The notes beneath the pieces were generated by a model. That model had not been told where the DNA came from. It searched no databases and saw only the letters and a program-made list of their open reading frames with translations. This document shows, in pieces, positions 22,713 through 31,827 of a stretch of 36,362 bases of DNA; position 1 is the first letter of the stretch, and each line of letters begins with the position of its first letter. Location of the stretch: NCBI RefSeq assembly GCF_000687145.1, contig NZ_JMFG01000037.1:1-36362 (forward strand). The letters are read 5' to 3'. The position numbers were made by a program, and so were the translations under genes. The stretch is from Thermoanaerobaculum aquaticum. GTDB taxonomy: Bacteria; Acidobacteriota; Thermoanaerobaculia; Thermoanaerobaculales; Thermoanaerobaculaceae.

Positions 22713-24742
22713 ACCCCCTCCCGAATTACCTCCACCTCGCCTGGCAAAACCAGCTTTTCTTCCGGCTGCCACACCCGCCGCACCCCCACCTCCAGGGGAA
22801 GCCCTCCCAGCCTCAAGCCCGACGTGGTGGCTTCCACCACCCAACCTTCGGGGGTGGGGTCGGCCAGGCCGCAGTCCCCCACCTCCGGGTGCAGCAGCGA
22901 AAGGGGGAGCCGTTGCAGCACCCACAGTGCCTTTTTGCCGGCCGCCACGCCTTCTGCAAACTCCACCCAAAGGGCCAGGACCTCGCCCTCCGGGGATTGC
23001 ACCAGCCGGTACACCCCCTTGGTGGCACCCCGGGCCACCACCAGGCTTCCCTCCAGGCGGATGGGAGCCGACTCCCCCCGGGCGAGGGTGACGCCGTCCA
23101 GGGTGATGCCGTGGGTTCCCAGGCAAAAGGCCTCCAGGCCCTGGGCACCAATGCGGAACTCCACATGCCCGGCGCGGGAGATGCTTTGCGCCAGAAGCAA
23201 AAGCGCCGAGTCCTCGGCCACCTTTTCCAGAGGCGGCGCCAGGTCCACGTGGTTGCCAAACTGCGTAAAGCTGCCCCTTCCCAAGCGCATGACCGGTCCC
23301 AAAACCACGGTTACCGGCTGATCCTGCACCCGGAAGGTCTCCACCACCTGCAGCTTGCCCTGCGGCTTGACGAAGCCCACCGGGGCCGCCACCACCACCC
23401 CGCCCAGCAGGCTTTCCAGGGCCTCCACCACGGTGAGGCGGGCGGCAAAGGAAAGCTCGGGTTTTTTCAAGAAGCCCAAAAGCGCCTTGACCGCCTCCGG
23501 GGTTTTTCCGGGGGTGGCTTGGGCGCGCTCCCGCTCCAGCCGCACGTAGTGCTCCACCACCTCCTCCCCGGGGAGCTCCTCGGCCACCCGGTCCAAAAAG
23601 CTCTGGGCGGCGGTGAAATCCCGGTCCTCCAAAAGCTTCTTGAAGGTGGACGCCAACCGCTGGCGCAAGCCCGCCTGGGCTCGGTGGGCCAGCTCCGAAA
23701 GCTCCCGCTCCAGGCTGGAGCTCAGCGACAACAGCCCCCTTTGCGCTTTGGCCTTTTGCGCCAGCGACAGCACCAGCTCGTAAGGGGGGTAGGTTTGCTC
23801 TAAGAGGGTTTCCGCCCATTCCTTGAGCTGCTTTCCGGAAACCTTGTTGCGGGCCTTGCGGTCGCGGACGTTTTGGTCGTAGCCAGCCTCCACGTCCCGC
23901 AGCTGGGCCAAAAACTCCAGCGCCGAAGCCGGCCGCAGGTCGGGGTCCCCCAGGCACTTTTGCAAGAGCTCGTCCATGGCCAGTGGCATGTAGTCCACCA
24001 TGTCGGAAAGGAGATCGGGAGCGGTCCAGCGGGGATAGGGAATGCCGGCAAAGGCTTCGTAGGCCAAAAGCGCCAGCTGGTAGACGTCGGCGTTGGGCTC
24101 CACGGTTTCCCCATCGGAAGCCAACCGTTCGGGAGGGGCCCAGGGGGCTGTGGCCCACGCTCCAAAGCCCAGAAGCTCCGTCCGCCGCCGCAGCCGCGGA
24201 GGCACGCCAAGGCCAATGAGGGTGGCGTTTTGCTTGCGGTCCAAGACCACCAGGCTGGGGCGCAGCTCCCCGTGCACCACCCCGGTGGCGTGCACCGCCG
24301 CCAGGGCCGCCGCCACCTGCCCCACCACGTGAAAGGCTTGCTCCGCCGGCAGGCCCTGCCCTCGACCCTGCAGCATGTGCTTGAGGGTGGCACCCCCCAC
24401 CCAGGGGCTTTCCGCAAACAGCAGCTCGAAGTTATCGGCGGTCAAGAGGCTTCCCGCCTCCAAAAGGCGCGCCAGGCGGGCGTGCTCCACCCTGGCGCAG
24501 GCCTGCGCCCAGGCCAGGAAAAGCTCCCGGTCCGCTTCTTCCGCCGCCAGCTCCGGGCGCAACAGGCGCAGGGCTACTTCCTTGCCCTCGGCGCAGCGGG
24601 CCCGCACCACCCATCCGGTGCGGGTGGTGTGCACCGGGCCCAAGAACACAAACCGCCCCTCCTTATCCAGAGGGGCTTCCACCGCCAGGCGCTTGAGCCA
24701 AGAGTCAACCTGCGCGCTGGTGAGCTGTGTGGCCAAAACCAT
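22709..24742 (-). CDS. Pseudokinase with degenerate C-terminal FHA-like domain
   Basis: The first 280 residues of this 677-residue protein align by pattern with a bacterial Ser/Thr kinase domain, but the catalytic residues are gone. The VAIK lysine is R59 (EVALRLL). HRDLKPSN reads HGELRPSL (157-164), so the catalytic Asp is Glu and the Mg-binding Asn is Leu. DFG reads GLG (177-179). The fold markers remain: APPERL for APE and NADVYQLALLAYE for helix F. Residues about 290-430 are helical. RLGRG (486-490) through SISRAGHVEFRI and GTHGITLDG resembles an FHA domain. I infer a scaffold or binding role, not phosphorylation. The ATG follows AGGAGG. It heads a three-gene overlapping operon, 40 bases after trpA. 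Confidence 0.82.
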   Translation of the reverse strand: MVLATQLTSAQVDSWLKRLAVEAPLDKEGRFVFLGPVHTTRTGWVVRARCAEGKEVALRLLRPELAAEEADRELFLAWAQACARVEHARLARLLEAGSLLTADNFELLFAESPWVGGATLKHMLQGRGQGLPAEQAFHVVGQVAAALAAVHATGVVHGELRPSLVVLDRKQNATLIGLGVPPRLRRRTELLGFGAWATAPWAPPERLASDGETVEPNADVYQLALLAYEAFAGIPYPRWTAPDLLSDMVDYMPLAMDELLQKCLGDPDLRPASALEFLAQLRDVEAGYDQNVRDRKARNKVSGKQLKEWAETLLEQTYPPYELVLSLAQKAKAQRGLLSLSSSLERELSELAHRAQAGLRQRLASTFKKLLEDRDFTAAQSFLDRVAEELPGEEVVEHYVRLERERAQATPGKTPEAVKALLGFLKKPELSFAARLTVVEALESLLGGVVVAAPVGFVKPQGKLQVVETFRVQDQPVTVVLGPVMRLGRGSFTQFGNHVDLAPPLEKVAEDSALLLLAQSISRAGHVEFRIGAQGLEAFCLGTHGITLDGVTLARGESAPIRLEGSLVVARGATKGVYRLVQSPEGEVLALWVEFAEGVAAGKKALWVLQRLPLSLLHPEVGDCGLADPTPEGWVVEATTSGLRLGGLPLEVGVRRVWQPEEKLVLPGEVEVIREGV

Positions 24743-24782
24743 AGCCACCTCCTGCTTTTCCTGAAGTTATGTTAGCACGCCC

Positions 24783-25586
24783 TTAGGACCGGCGGGTGGC
24801 TGCGCGTAGCGGTTGCAGAAACCTCTGGATTTCCCCAAAAAGCTCGGGGCGATCGCCGATTTCCGCGATGCGGTTGACGATGGCCGACCCCACCACCACC
24901 CCATCCGCCACCTTGGCCACCCGGTTGACCTGCTCCGGCTTGGCCACCCCAAACCCCACAGCCACACGTCTGCCGGTGAGCTTGCGCACCAGACGCACCT
25001 GGTCCTCCAGCTCCACCGGCAGCTGCGCTTGCGGGCCGGTGACGCCGGTGTGGGAGACGAAGTACACAAAGCTTTCGGCAAGCTTTTTAGCTTGCTTCAC
25101 CCGCGCCCGGGTGGAGGTGGGGGCCAGCATGGGGATGAGCTCCACGCCCACCCGCCGCAAGGCCTGGTAATAAGGACCCGCTTCTTCTGCGGGGACATCG
25201 GTCAAAAGCACGCCATCAACACCCGCGGTAGCGGCGTCCACGGCAAAACGGGAAAGCCCGTACGCGAGGATGGGGTTGGCGTAGGAGAAAAGCACTATCG
25301 GCAGCGAAGAGGAAAAGCGGAGCTCCCGCACGGTTTGCAAAACCCCGGTGAGGGTGGTTCCGGCGGCCAGCGCCCTTTCCGCAGCGGCGCAGTTAATGGG
25401 GCCGTCGGCAATGGGGTCAGAAAAGGGAACGCCCAGCTCCACAATATCGGCCCCGCCCCGTTCCAGCGCCCGCAAGACGTCTAGGGTGCGGGCCGGGGAA
25501 GGGTCCCCGGCGGTGATGTACGCAATGAAAGCCGCGCGCTTTTCCTTGGCTGCCCGCCGAAAGGCAGCTTCCAGCCGGTTGCTCAT
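24783..25586 (-). CDS. trpA: Tryptophan synthase alpha subunit
   Basis: TrpA, 267 residues, cleaves indole-3-glycerol phosphate to indole and glyceraldehyde 3-phosphate and passes indole to TrpB. The catalytic glutamate and aspartate are in [16 protein letters not shown] and [22 protein letters not shown] and [10 protein letters not shown] form the phosphate site. The ATG overlaps the trpB stop by 4 bases. It is the last gene of the his-trp super-operon. No terminator was found after it. Confidence 0.97.
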   Translation of the reverse strand: MSNRLEAAFRRAAKEKRAAFIAYITAGDPSPARTLDVLRALERGGADIVELGVPFSDPIADGPINCAAAERALAAGTTLTGVLQTVRELRFSSSLPIVLFSYANPILAYGLSRFAVDAATAGVDGVLLTDVPAEEAGPYYQALRRVGVELIPMLAPTSTRARVKQAKKLAESFVYFVSHTGVTGPQAQLPVELEDQVRLVRKLTGRRVAVGFGVAKPEQVNRVAKVADGVVVGSAIVNRIAEIGDRPELFGEIQRFLQPLRAATRRS

Positions 25587-26776
25587 AGCCGCACCCCCTC
25601 CAAACGCGCCACCTCCGTCACGTCCTTGTCCCCCCGGCCGGAGAGGTTCACCAAAATGGCCTCGGCGGGGGAGTAGCTGCGGGCTACCTTGGTGACGAAG
25701 GCCAAAGCGTGGGCGGTTTCCAGGGCCGGCATGATGCCCTCCAGCTCGGAAAGCAGGTGGAAAGCGGAAAGCGCCTCATCGTCGGAAACCTGCACGTACT
25801 CCACCCTCCTGGTGTCCTTCCAGAAGGCGTGCTCGGGACCCACCGCCGGGTAGTCCAGCCCCGCCGAAACCGAATGGGTTGGGGCGGTGTTGCCGGAGGC
25901 GTCCTGCAGCACGTAGGTGTAGGTGCCGTGCAGCACCCCCGGTGAGCCGCCGGCAAAGCGGGCGGCGTGGTGCCCCAAAAGCGGCCCTCTCCCCCCCGCT
26001 TCCACCCCCACCAGCTTCACCTTTTGGTACGGCAAAAAGGCGGAAAAGATGCCAGCCGCGTTGGAGCCGCCGCCCACGCACGCCACCACCAGGCTGGGCA
26101 GCGCGCCGTGGGCTTTGCGGATTTGCAGCCAAGCCTCGGCGCCAATGACCGATTGGAACTCCCGCACCATCATGGGGTAAGGATGGGGACCCAGGACCGA
26201 GCCCATGACGTAGTGGGTGGTGGCCACGTTGGTGACCCAATCCCGAAGCGCTTCGTTAATAGCGTCTTTAAGGGTCTTGGAGCCGGCATCCACCCCCACC
26301 ACCTCCGCACCCAAAAGCTTCATGCGGTACACGTTCAGCGACTGCCGGCGCTCGTCTTCGGTACCCATGTAAATCCGGCAGGAAAGCCCCAAAAGCGCAG
26401 CGGCGGTGGCCACCGCCACGCCGTGCTGTCCGGCGCCGGTTTCCGCCACCACCCGCACCTTGCCCATGCGCCGGGCCAAGAGGCACTGGGCCAGGGCGTT
26501 GTTGATCTTGTGCGCGCCGGTGTGGCAGAGGTCCTCGCGTTTGAGGTAAATGCGGGCACCGCCCAGATGGGCGGAAAGGCGCGCGGCAAAGGTGAGGGGG
26601 GTGGGACGGCCGCAGTAGTCCCGGAGCAAGGCCTCCAGCTCCCGACGGAAGCCCTTGTCCCGGGTGGCCTCGCGAAAGGCCTGCTCCAGCTCCTGCAGGG
26701 GGGCCATGAGGGTTTCGGGCACAAACCGACCCCCGTAAGGCCCAAAGTAACCGCGTTCATCCGGTAACCGCTTCAC
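25583..26776 (-). CDS. trpB: Tryptophan synthase beta subunit
   Basis: TrpB, 397 residues, joins indole and serine to tryptophan with [19 protein letters not shown] is the classic N-terminus. K90 in [13 protein letters not shown] binds [14 protein letters not shown] holds the catalytic glutamate, and [12 protein letters not shown] binds the phosphate. It is the TrpB1 type that pairs with TrpA. I chose the GTG at 26776, behind GGAGGGG and giving the usual start [13 protein letters not shown] five codons upstream is also open. The gene overlaps trpF by 20 bases. It uses serine, which the ser operon in this window helps to supply. Confidence 0.97.
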   Translation of the reverse strand: MKRLPDERGYFGPYGGRFVPETLMAPLQELEQAFREATRDKGFRRELEALLRDYCGRPTPLTFAARLSAHLGGARIYLKREDLCHTGAHKINNALAQCLLARRMGKVRVVAETGAGQHGVAVATAAALLGLSCRIYMGTEDERRQSLNVYRMKLLGAEVVGVDAGSKTLKDAINEALRDWVTNVATTHYVMGSVLGPHPYPMMVREFQSVIGAEAWLQIRKAHGALPSLVVACVGGGSNAAGIFSAFLPYQKVKLVGVEAGGRGPLLGHHAARFAGGSPGVLHGTYTYVLQDASGNTAPTHSVSAGLDYPAVGPEHAFWKDTRRVEYVQVSDDEALSAFHLLSELEGIMPALETAHALAFVTKVARSYSPAEAILVNLSGRGDKDVTEVARLEGVRL

Positions 26777-27380
26777 GCACCCCTCCCTCACGAACAGCTC
26801 GAATAAAGGCCCGAACCTTCACCGGGTCCTTGCGGCCAGGGGACGATTCTACCCCAGAGGACACATCCACCCCCACCGGAGCGCAAACAGCTATGGCTTG
26901 CGCCACGTTGCCCGGGGAAAGCCCTCCGGCAATCCAAAAGCGCAGGGCAAGGGGCGGGCTGGCGAGTAGCTCCCAGGGAAAGGTGCGGCCGGAGCCGCCG
27001 CCAGCATCGAAGAGGATGCGCGCCACCGGGGCGTAAGTCCTCACCAGCTCCCAGTCCACAGAGGTTTCCACGGTGATGGCTTTGATTACGGCTTTTGGCC
27101 CTCCCAGCGCCTGGCAAAGCTCCGGTGGTTCCTGCCCGTGGAGCTGCACTAAGGCAAGCCCGGCCTTTTCCCGCACGGTTTCAATGAAATGCCGGGGTTG
27201 ATCGCGGAAGACCCCAACCTTGGCGGGAAAAGGCACCGCTTCAATCCACAAACAGTCAGCCACCGAAAGCGTCCGCGGCGAGGAGGGGGCAAACACGAAG
27301 CCCAAGTAATCGGCGCCGGCCTCTGCGGCCATGATGGCATCGCCGGCATCGGTAAGGCCGCAGATCTTCACCGTCACCAC
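26757..27380 (-). CDS. trpF: Phosphoribosylanthranilate isomerase
   Basis: TrpF, 207 residues, is a TIM barrel that performs the Amadori rearrangement of phosphoribosylanthranilate to Cd[11 protein letters not shown] contains the catalytic cysteine, [15 protein letters not shown] the catalytic aspartate, and [11 protein letters not shown] and [16 protein letters not shown] the phosphate loops. The start is GTG and overlaps trpC by 7 bases. As it is present as a separate gene, the HisA here need not be bifunctional. Confidence 0.95.
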   Translation of the reverse strand: MVTVKICGLTDAGDAIMAAEAGADYLGFVFAPSSPRTLSVADCLWIEAVPFPAKVGVFRDQPRHFIETVREKAGLALVQLHGQEPPELCQALGGPKAVIKAITVETSVDWELVRTYAPVARILFDAGGGSGRTFPWELLASPPLALRFWIAGGLSPGNVAQAIAVCAPVGVDVSSGVESSPGRKDPVKVRAFIRAVREGGVREAVTG

Positions 27381-28135
27381 CGGGCCTCCAAAAGCCCTTT
27401 CAGGGCGCGCTCCGGCTCTTCCTGCCGCAGGAGGTACTCGCCAATCAAAAAGCGCCGCACACCTTGGGCCACAAGCTGGGAAAACTGCCCGGGGTCTTTA
27501 ACCCCCGACTCCAGCACCCCCACCACCCCAGAAGGCAAACCTCGCACCAGAGCTGCTGCCGCTTCTACCTGGACCGTGAACGTCGCCAGGTCTCGCGAGT
27601 TGACACCCAAAAGCGTAGCCCCGGCATCCAGCGCCCGCTGCACATCCTCCTCGTTGTGGGTTTCCACCAGCGGCTCCAAACCCAGCTCCCGGCAGCACGC
27701 CACCATTTCCGAAAGCAGCGAGCCGGGAAGTACCCGGGCAATGAGCAGCACGGCATCGGCCCCGCTGGCCAGGCCATGGGCCAGGTGTTCAGGGCGGGAA
27801 AAGAAGTCCTTCTGCAACACCGGCAAGCTGGTGGCTTGCTTGACCTCAGCCACCCACCGACTGTCCCCGCCAAAGTACCGGGGCTCGGTCACCACCGAAA
27901 TGGCGGCCGCACCCCCCCGCTGGTACGCCCGGGCCAGCCCCGCGGGATCCATGGGCTCCCGCAGTACGCCGGCGGAGGGGGACTGTCTCTTCACCTCGGC
28001 AATGATCCTCACCCCCTCCTCGCTGAGGGCTTGCAGCAAGCTGCGGCGGGGAAACTCGGGATTCGAGGCTTTCGGTGGTTCAGCAAAGCGCGCCGTGCCG
28101 GAGGCCACCAAAAGCTCCAGCCAGTTCTTACCCAT
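27374..28135 (-). CDS. trpC: Indole-3-glycerol phosphate synthase
   Basis: TrpC, 253 residues, is a single-domain TIM barrel closing the indole ring from CdRP. RIIAEVKRQSPSAG carries a catalytic Glu and Lys, VLQKDFF the catalytic lysine, LVETHNEEDV and LGVNSRDLATF the phosphate and ring contacts, and VLESGVKDP the last strand. It is not fused to TrpF, unlike in enterobacteria. The ATG lies inside the end of trpD with an 8-base overlap. Confidence 0.96.
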   Translation of the reverse strand: MGKNWLELLVASGTARFAEPPKASNPEFPRRSLLQALSEEGVRIIAEVKRQSPSAGVLREPMDPAGLARAYQRGGAAAISVVTEPRYFGGDSRWVAEVKQATSLPVLQKDFFSRPEHLAHGLASGADAVLLIARVLPGSLLSEMVACCRELGLEPLVETHNEEDVQRALDAGATLLGVNSRDLATFTVQVEAAAALVRGLPSGVVGVLESGVKDPGQFSQLVAQGVRRFLIGEYLLRQEEPERALKGLLEARW

Positions 28136-29150
28136 GGGAAAGCTCCCGCGCCTTGCTCAAAAGCTTTTGCCAAAAGCCCAAAGCGGTGCCGTGCTTTAGC
28201 GCCGAGCTGGCCAACTCGTAGCCCTCGGCTACCGTGGCCGCCCGGCCAGCCACCACCAGCGCTGCCGCCGAGGCCAAAGCCACCGCCGGCGCTGCGGGGT
28301 CCGCTTCTCCCCCCAGCATGGCCAAAAGCCTCTGGGCGTTCTGGACGGCCTCCCCCCCGAGCAGATCCTCCCGCCCCACCGGGGGAACTCCCAGGGTTTG
28401 GGGGTCCAAAAGAAACTCCCGCACCACTGCCCCCTCCCGCACCTCCACCACCCGGGTGGGAACGCTGGGGGAAAGCTCGTCCATGCCGTCCTCGCTGTGC
28501 ACCACCCACACGTGCTCGGCCCCCAGACGGGCCAACGCCTCCGCCACCAGGTCCTGGGCCGGCAAGGAAAACACCCCCACCACCTGCCGTTGCACCCCCG
28601 CGGGATTGGCCAAAGGCCCCAAGAGGTTAAACACCGTGCGCAAACCCAGCTCCCGCCGCACCGGCGCCACCACCTTCATGGCCGGGTGAAACGCGGGCGC
28701 AAAGAGGAAGGCAAACCCCTCCTCCTGTAACAACCGCTCCAAAGCTTCCGGCGCCAGGGTCAAAGGCCAGCCCATGGCCTCCAGCACATCGGCGGAACCG
28801 CAGCGGGAAGACACCGAGCGGTTGCCGTGCTTGGCCACCGGAACCCCCAGGCTTGCGGTGAGGATAGCGGCAGCGGTGGAGATGTTGAGGGTGCCCGCGC
28901 CGTCCCCGCCGGTGCCGCAGGTATCCACCGCCCCCGTTGGGGCGGAAAGGCGCACCGCAAACTCCCGCATGACCCGCGCCGCCTCCGCCACCTCGGAAGC
29001 CGTTTCCCCCTTGGCCCGCAGCGCCACCAGAAAAGCCGCCTGCTGGGCGGGCGTGAGCTCGCCCCCCATAAGGGCGGAAAAGGCCTGGCGCATGAGCTCC
29101 GGAGCAAGCTCTCGGCCAGAAAGCAGCGTTTCCATGGCAACCTTGAACAT
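28128..29150 (-). CDS. trpD: Anthranilate phosphoribosyltransferase
   Basis: TrpD, 340 residues, transfers the phosphoribosyl group of PRPP to anthranilate. DTCGTGGDGAGTLNISTAAA is the PRPP-binding motif. KHGNRSVSSRCGSADVLEA binds anthranilate and PRPP. SEDGMDELSP carries the metal-binding Asp-Glu pair. The ATG follows AGGGGGAAG. It lies 12 bases after trpG, the largest gap in the whole his-trp operon. It is not fused to TrpG. Confidence 0.97.
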   Translation of the reverse strand: MFKVAMETLLSGRELAPELMRQAFSALMGGELTPAQQAAFLVALRAKGETASEVAEAARVMREFAVRLSAPTGAVDTCGTGGDGAGTLNISTAAAILTASLGVPVAKHGNRSVSSRCGSADVLEAMGWPLTLAPEALERLLQEEGFAFLFAPAFHPAMKVVAPVRRELGLRTVFNLLGPLANPAGVQRQVVGVFSLPAQDLVAEALARLGAEHVWVVHSEDGMDELSPSVPTRVVEVREGAVVREFLLDPQTLGVPPVGREDLLGGEAVQNAQRLLAMLGGEADPAAPAVALASAAALVVAGRAATVAEGYELASSALKHGTALGFWQKLLSKARELSHG

Positions 29151-29162
29151 CGCTTCCCCCTT

Positions 29163-29735
29163 TTAGCTTGCCAGCTCCAGGAAGTTGGCCAGCAAGTCCT
29201 TGCCGCGGTTGGTGAGATAGGACTCCGGGTGGAACTGCACGCCAAAGTGCGGGCGGCTCCTGTGCTGGAGGCCCATGATGAGCCCGTCCTCGGTCCAGGC
29301 GGTCACCAAAAGCTCAGCAGGCAGGCTTTCCCGGCGCACCACCAGCGAGTGGTAGCGCGTGGCCAAGAAAGGGTCCGGCAGCTTCCGGAAGATGCCGACG
29401 CCGGCGTGGCGGATTTCCGAGGTCTTGCCGTGGCGCGGCTCGGGAGCCCGCACCACCTCCCCGCCGTAGGCCACCCCCAGCGCCTGATGCCCCAGGCACA
29501 CCCCCAAAATCGGCACGTGGGGGGCCTTTCGGAAGAGCTCCACGCAAACCCCGGCGTTTTCCGGCCGCCCGGGACCTGGGGAAATCACGATGGCCCGTGG
29601 CTTTTTGGCCAGAAGCTCCGGGACCGTGGCTTGGTCGTTGCGCACCACCTGCACCTCTTCCCCGGCGGCCAGCTCCCACAGGTACTGCACCAGGTTGAAG
29701 GTGAAGGAGTCGTAGTTGTCCACCATGAGGATCAT
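29163..29735 (-). CDS. trpG: Anthranilate synthase component II (glutamine amidotransferase)
   Basis: TrpG, 190 residues, is the class I glutaminase that supplies ammonia to TrpE. MVDNYDSFTFNLVQYL is the standard start. ISPGPGRPENAGV is the oxyanion region, GVCLGHQALG holds the nucleophile Cys, and GVQFHPES supplies His and Glu. I chose the ATG at 29735, which overlaps the trpE stop (ATGA); the reading frame is open further upstream but in trpE antisense-free sequence of another frame. In some bacteria this subunit also serves folate synthesis. Confidence 0.96.
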   Translation of the reverse strand: MILMVDNYDSFTFNLVQYLWELAAGEEVQVVRNDQATVPELLAKKPRAIVISPGPGRPENAGVCVELFRKAPHVPILGVCLGHQALGVAYGGEVVRAPEPRHGKTSEIRHAGVGIFRKLPDPFLATRYHSLVVRRESLPAELLVTAWTEDGLIMGLQHRSRPHFGVQFHPESYLTNRGKDLLANFLELAS

Positions 29736-31207
29736 GGCTCCATCCCTCCGGCCAAAAGGCAGGCCGAAAGCAGCGCCTGCACCTTGTGCCCGCATTCGGA
29801 AAGCTCCCGCTCGGGCAGCGAGTCAAACACCACGCCGGCGCCAGCCTGCAGGTGCACCTGTCCACCCGTAGCCACCGCGGTGCGGATGGCAATGCAGGCG
29901 TCCATGTCGCCCCCCACGTCAAAGTAGCCCACGGCGCCGCCGTAAATCCCCCGCCGCACCGGCTCCAGCTCCTCAATGAGCTCCATGGCCCGCACCTTGG
30001 GGGCACCGGTGAGGGTACCGGCGGGAAAGCAGGAAAAAAGCACGTCCAAAGCGTCTTTTCCGGCCTGCAGGCGGCCGTTTACTTCGCTTACCAAGTGCAT
30101 GACGTGGGAGTAGCGCTCCACCGCCATGAAGCGCACCACGTTCACGCTACCCGGCCGGCACACCCGCCCTAAATCGTTGCGCCCCAGATCCACCAGCATG
30201 AGGTGCTCGGCCCGCTCCTTTTCGTCGTTGCAGAGCTCCCGCTCCAGGGCAGCGTCCTCCTCGGCCGTGCGCCCCCGGGGACGGGTTCCGGCAATGGGAC
30301 AGGTGGTGGCCACCGCCCCCCGCAGGCGGGCCAGGGTTTCCGGGGAAGAACCCAGCACCTGGGCCTGACCGGTGTCCAGGAAGAACATGTAGGGGGAAGG
30401 GTTGGTTAAGCGCAGCGCGCGGTAAAGCGTGTAGGCCGAAGCTTCCAGCGGCAAAGACCAGCGGCGGGAAAGCACAATTTGAAAGATCTCCCCCGCACGG
30501 ATCGCTTCTTTCGCCTTTTCCACCGCCCGCAGGAACGCCTCATCCTCAGGCACCACGGTAGCCGAAGCAGGAACCGCATCCGCCACCTCGGGAATGGGAG
30601 CGGGGGCAGCGGCTTCCAACGGCTTGGCCAGCACCGCGGCCAACTCGTCGAGCTCGGCTAAACCCCTGGCGTAGGCTTGCTCCACCCCTAGCTCCCGGGG
30701 GTCCGGGGTGGCCACCAAAAGCAAGCGCTGGCGGACCCGATCCAGGGCAGCCACCACACGGTAGTCGCCAAACCAGGCCTCGGGCAGCGCCAGGGGGTCG
30801 GGGAGGCGATCGGGCAGGCGCTCCAGGTAGCGCACGGTGTCGTAGGCCAGGTAGCCCACCGCCCCACCCACAAAGGGAGGGAAAGCCTCCAGCTGCGGGC
30901 GCCCGGGGCCCACCAGCAAGCGGTGCAAGCTGGCAACCGGCTCGCCCGGCACGGGCTTGCCGTCCACCGCCACCTGGCCGGCGCGCAGGGTTATGACCCG
31001 GCGAGGGTTGGCTCCGGCAAAGGACCACCGCGCCACCCGCTCCCCCCCTTCCACCGACTCCAGGAGAAACGGGTGACACCCCCAGCGGGCCAGGCGCAGC
31101 AGCATGCCGTAAGGGGTGACCGTATCGGCGGTGAGCTCCCGCACGATGGGCACCACCGGAAACTCCGCGGCCAAACGGCGGTAGGTGGGCAAATCGGGGA
31201 CGTTCAT
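29732..31207 (-). CDS. trpE: Anthranilate synthase component I
   Basis: TrpE, 491 residues, converts chorismate and ammonia to anthranilate. The N-terminal HPFLLESVEGG contains the LLES element that binds tryptophan, so feedback inhibition is probably kept. The catalytic half has SSPETLARL, PIAGTRPRG, HLMLVDLGRNDLG and FPAGTLTGAPKVRAME, all typical. DMDACIAIRTA and the AGAGVVFDS end close the chorismate site. The ATG overlaps the hisIE stop by 4 bases, joining the trp genes directly to the his genes. Confidence 0.97.
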   Translation of the reverse strand: MNVPDLPTYRRLAAEFPVVPIVRELTADTVTPYGMLLRLARWGCHPFLLESVEGGERVARWSFAGANPRRVITLRAGQVAVDGKPVPGEPVASLHRLLVGPGRPQLEAFPPFVGGAVGYLAYDTVRYLERLPDRLPDPLALPEAWFGDYRVVAALDRVRQRLLLVATPDPRELGVEQAYARGLAELDELAAVLAKPLEAAAPAPIPEVADAVPASATVVPEDEAFLRAVEKAKEAIRAGEIFQIVLSRRWSLPLEASAYTLYRALRLTNPSPYMFFLDTGQAQVLGSSPETLARLRGAVATTCPIAGTRPRGRTAEEDAALERELCNDEKERAEHLMLVDLGRNDLGRVCRPGSVNVVRFMAVERYSHVMHLVSEVNGRLQAGKDALDVLFSCFPAGTLTGAPKVRAMELIEELEPVRRGIYGGAVGYFDVGGDMDACIAIRTAVATGGQVHLQAGAGVVFDSLPERELSECGHKVQALLSACLLAGGMEP

Positions 31208-31827
31208 GGGCGCCCTCCCAGCCCCCGGGCTTCCAGCTCCCGGTTGACCGCCTCCACCGGAACGCCTTCCGCCACCAGCACCACCGCCAGGTGGTACAGA
31301 AGGTCCGCCAGCTCCTGCACCAGCCTCTCAGGCCCCTGGCCGCGGGCGGCCAGCACCACCTCTCCGGCTTCCTCCACCAGCTTTTTCAAAGCCTCATCCG
31401 GGGAGGCCAAAAGCCTCGCCGTGTAGGAGCCTTCCGGGGCCTGCTCCTGCCGGGCCCGGATCATGCGCAGCAAGCCCAAAAACGCTGGAACCGGCACCCA
31501 CCCCTGGCCGTAAACGGGCCGGTGGAAACAGCTCGCTTCCCCGGTGTGACAGGTAGGGCCCTGCGGCACCGCCAGAACCAGCAGCGCGTCGCCGTCACAG
31601 TCGGCCACCATCCCCCGCAGCGCCAGCCGGTTCCCGGAGGTTTCCCCCTTTTGCCAAAGCTCGTTGCGGGAACGGGAGAAAAAGTGCACCAGCCCGGTTT
31701 CTAGCGTTTTTGCCACCGCTTCGGCGTTCATGAAGCCCAGCATCAGCACCTCCCCAGTTAGGGCGTGCTGCACCACCGCGGGAACCAAGCCCCGCGGGTC
31801 GTACCGCAAGCTCTCCTCTACCCCCAC
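31204..31827 (-). CDS. hisIE: Bifunctional phosphoribosyl-AMP cyclohydrolase / phosphoribosyl-ATP pyrophosphatase
   Basis: This 207-residue fusion catalyses steps 3 and 2 of histidine synthesis. The HisI part (residues 1 to about 110) has GETSGNRL, VADCDGDALL and GPTCHTGEASCFH with the zinc and magnesium ligands. The HisE part (about 115 to the end) has KKLVEEAGEVVLAA and ELADLLYHLAVVL, an all-alpha pyrophosphatase with its acidic metal site. I chose the GTG at 31827 behind GGGAGG; a TTG four codons earlier is possible. It overlaps hisF by 10 bases. Confidence 0.95.
   Translation of the reverse strand: MGVEESLRYDPRGLVPAVVQHALTGEVLMLGFMNAEAVAKTLETGLVHFFSRSRNELWQKGETSGNRLALRGMVADCDGDALLVLAVPQGPTCHTGEASCFHRPVYGQGWVPVPAFLGLLRMIRARQEQAPEGSYTARLLASPDEALKKLVEEAGEVVLAARGQGPERLVQELADLLYHLAVVLVAEGVPVEAVNRELEARGLGGRP

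Noticed and set aside
22713-24158. Upstream extension of the lipoprotein frame
   Set aside because: The frame is open but lies over the pseudokinase gene. A GTG with lipoprotein signal directly after it gives a natural start at 22712.
24743-24782. Promoter or terminator between trpA and the pseudokinase gene
   Set aside because: A TAACAT is present but no -35 box at a usual distance, and there is no hairpin. The pseudokinase operon may be read from the his-trp transcript.
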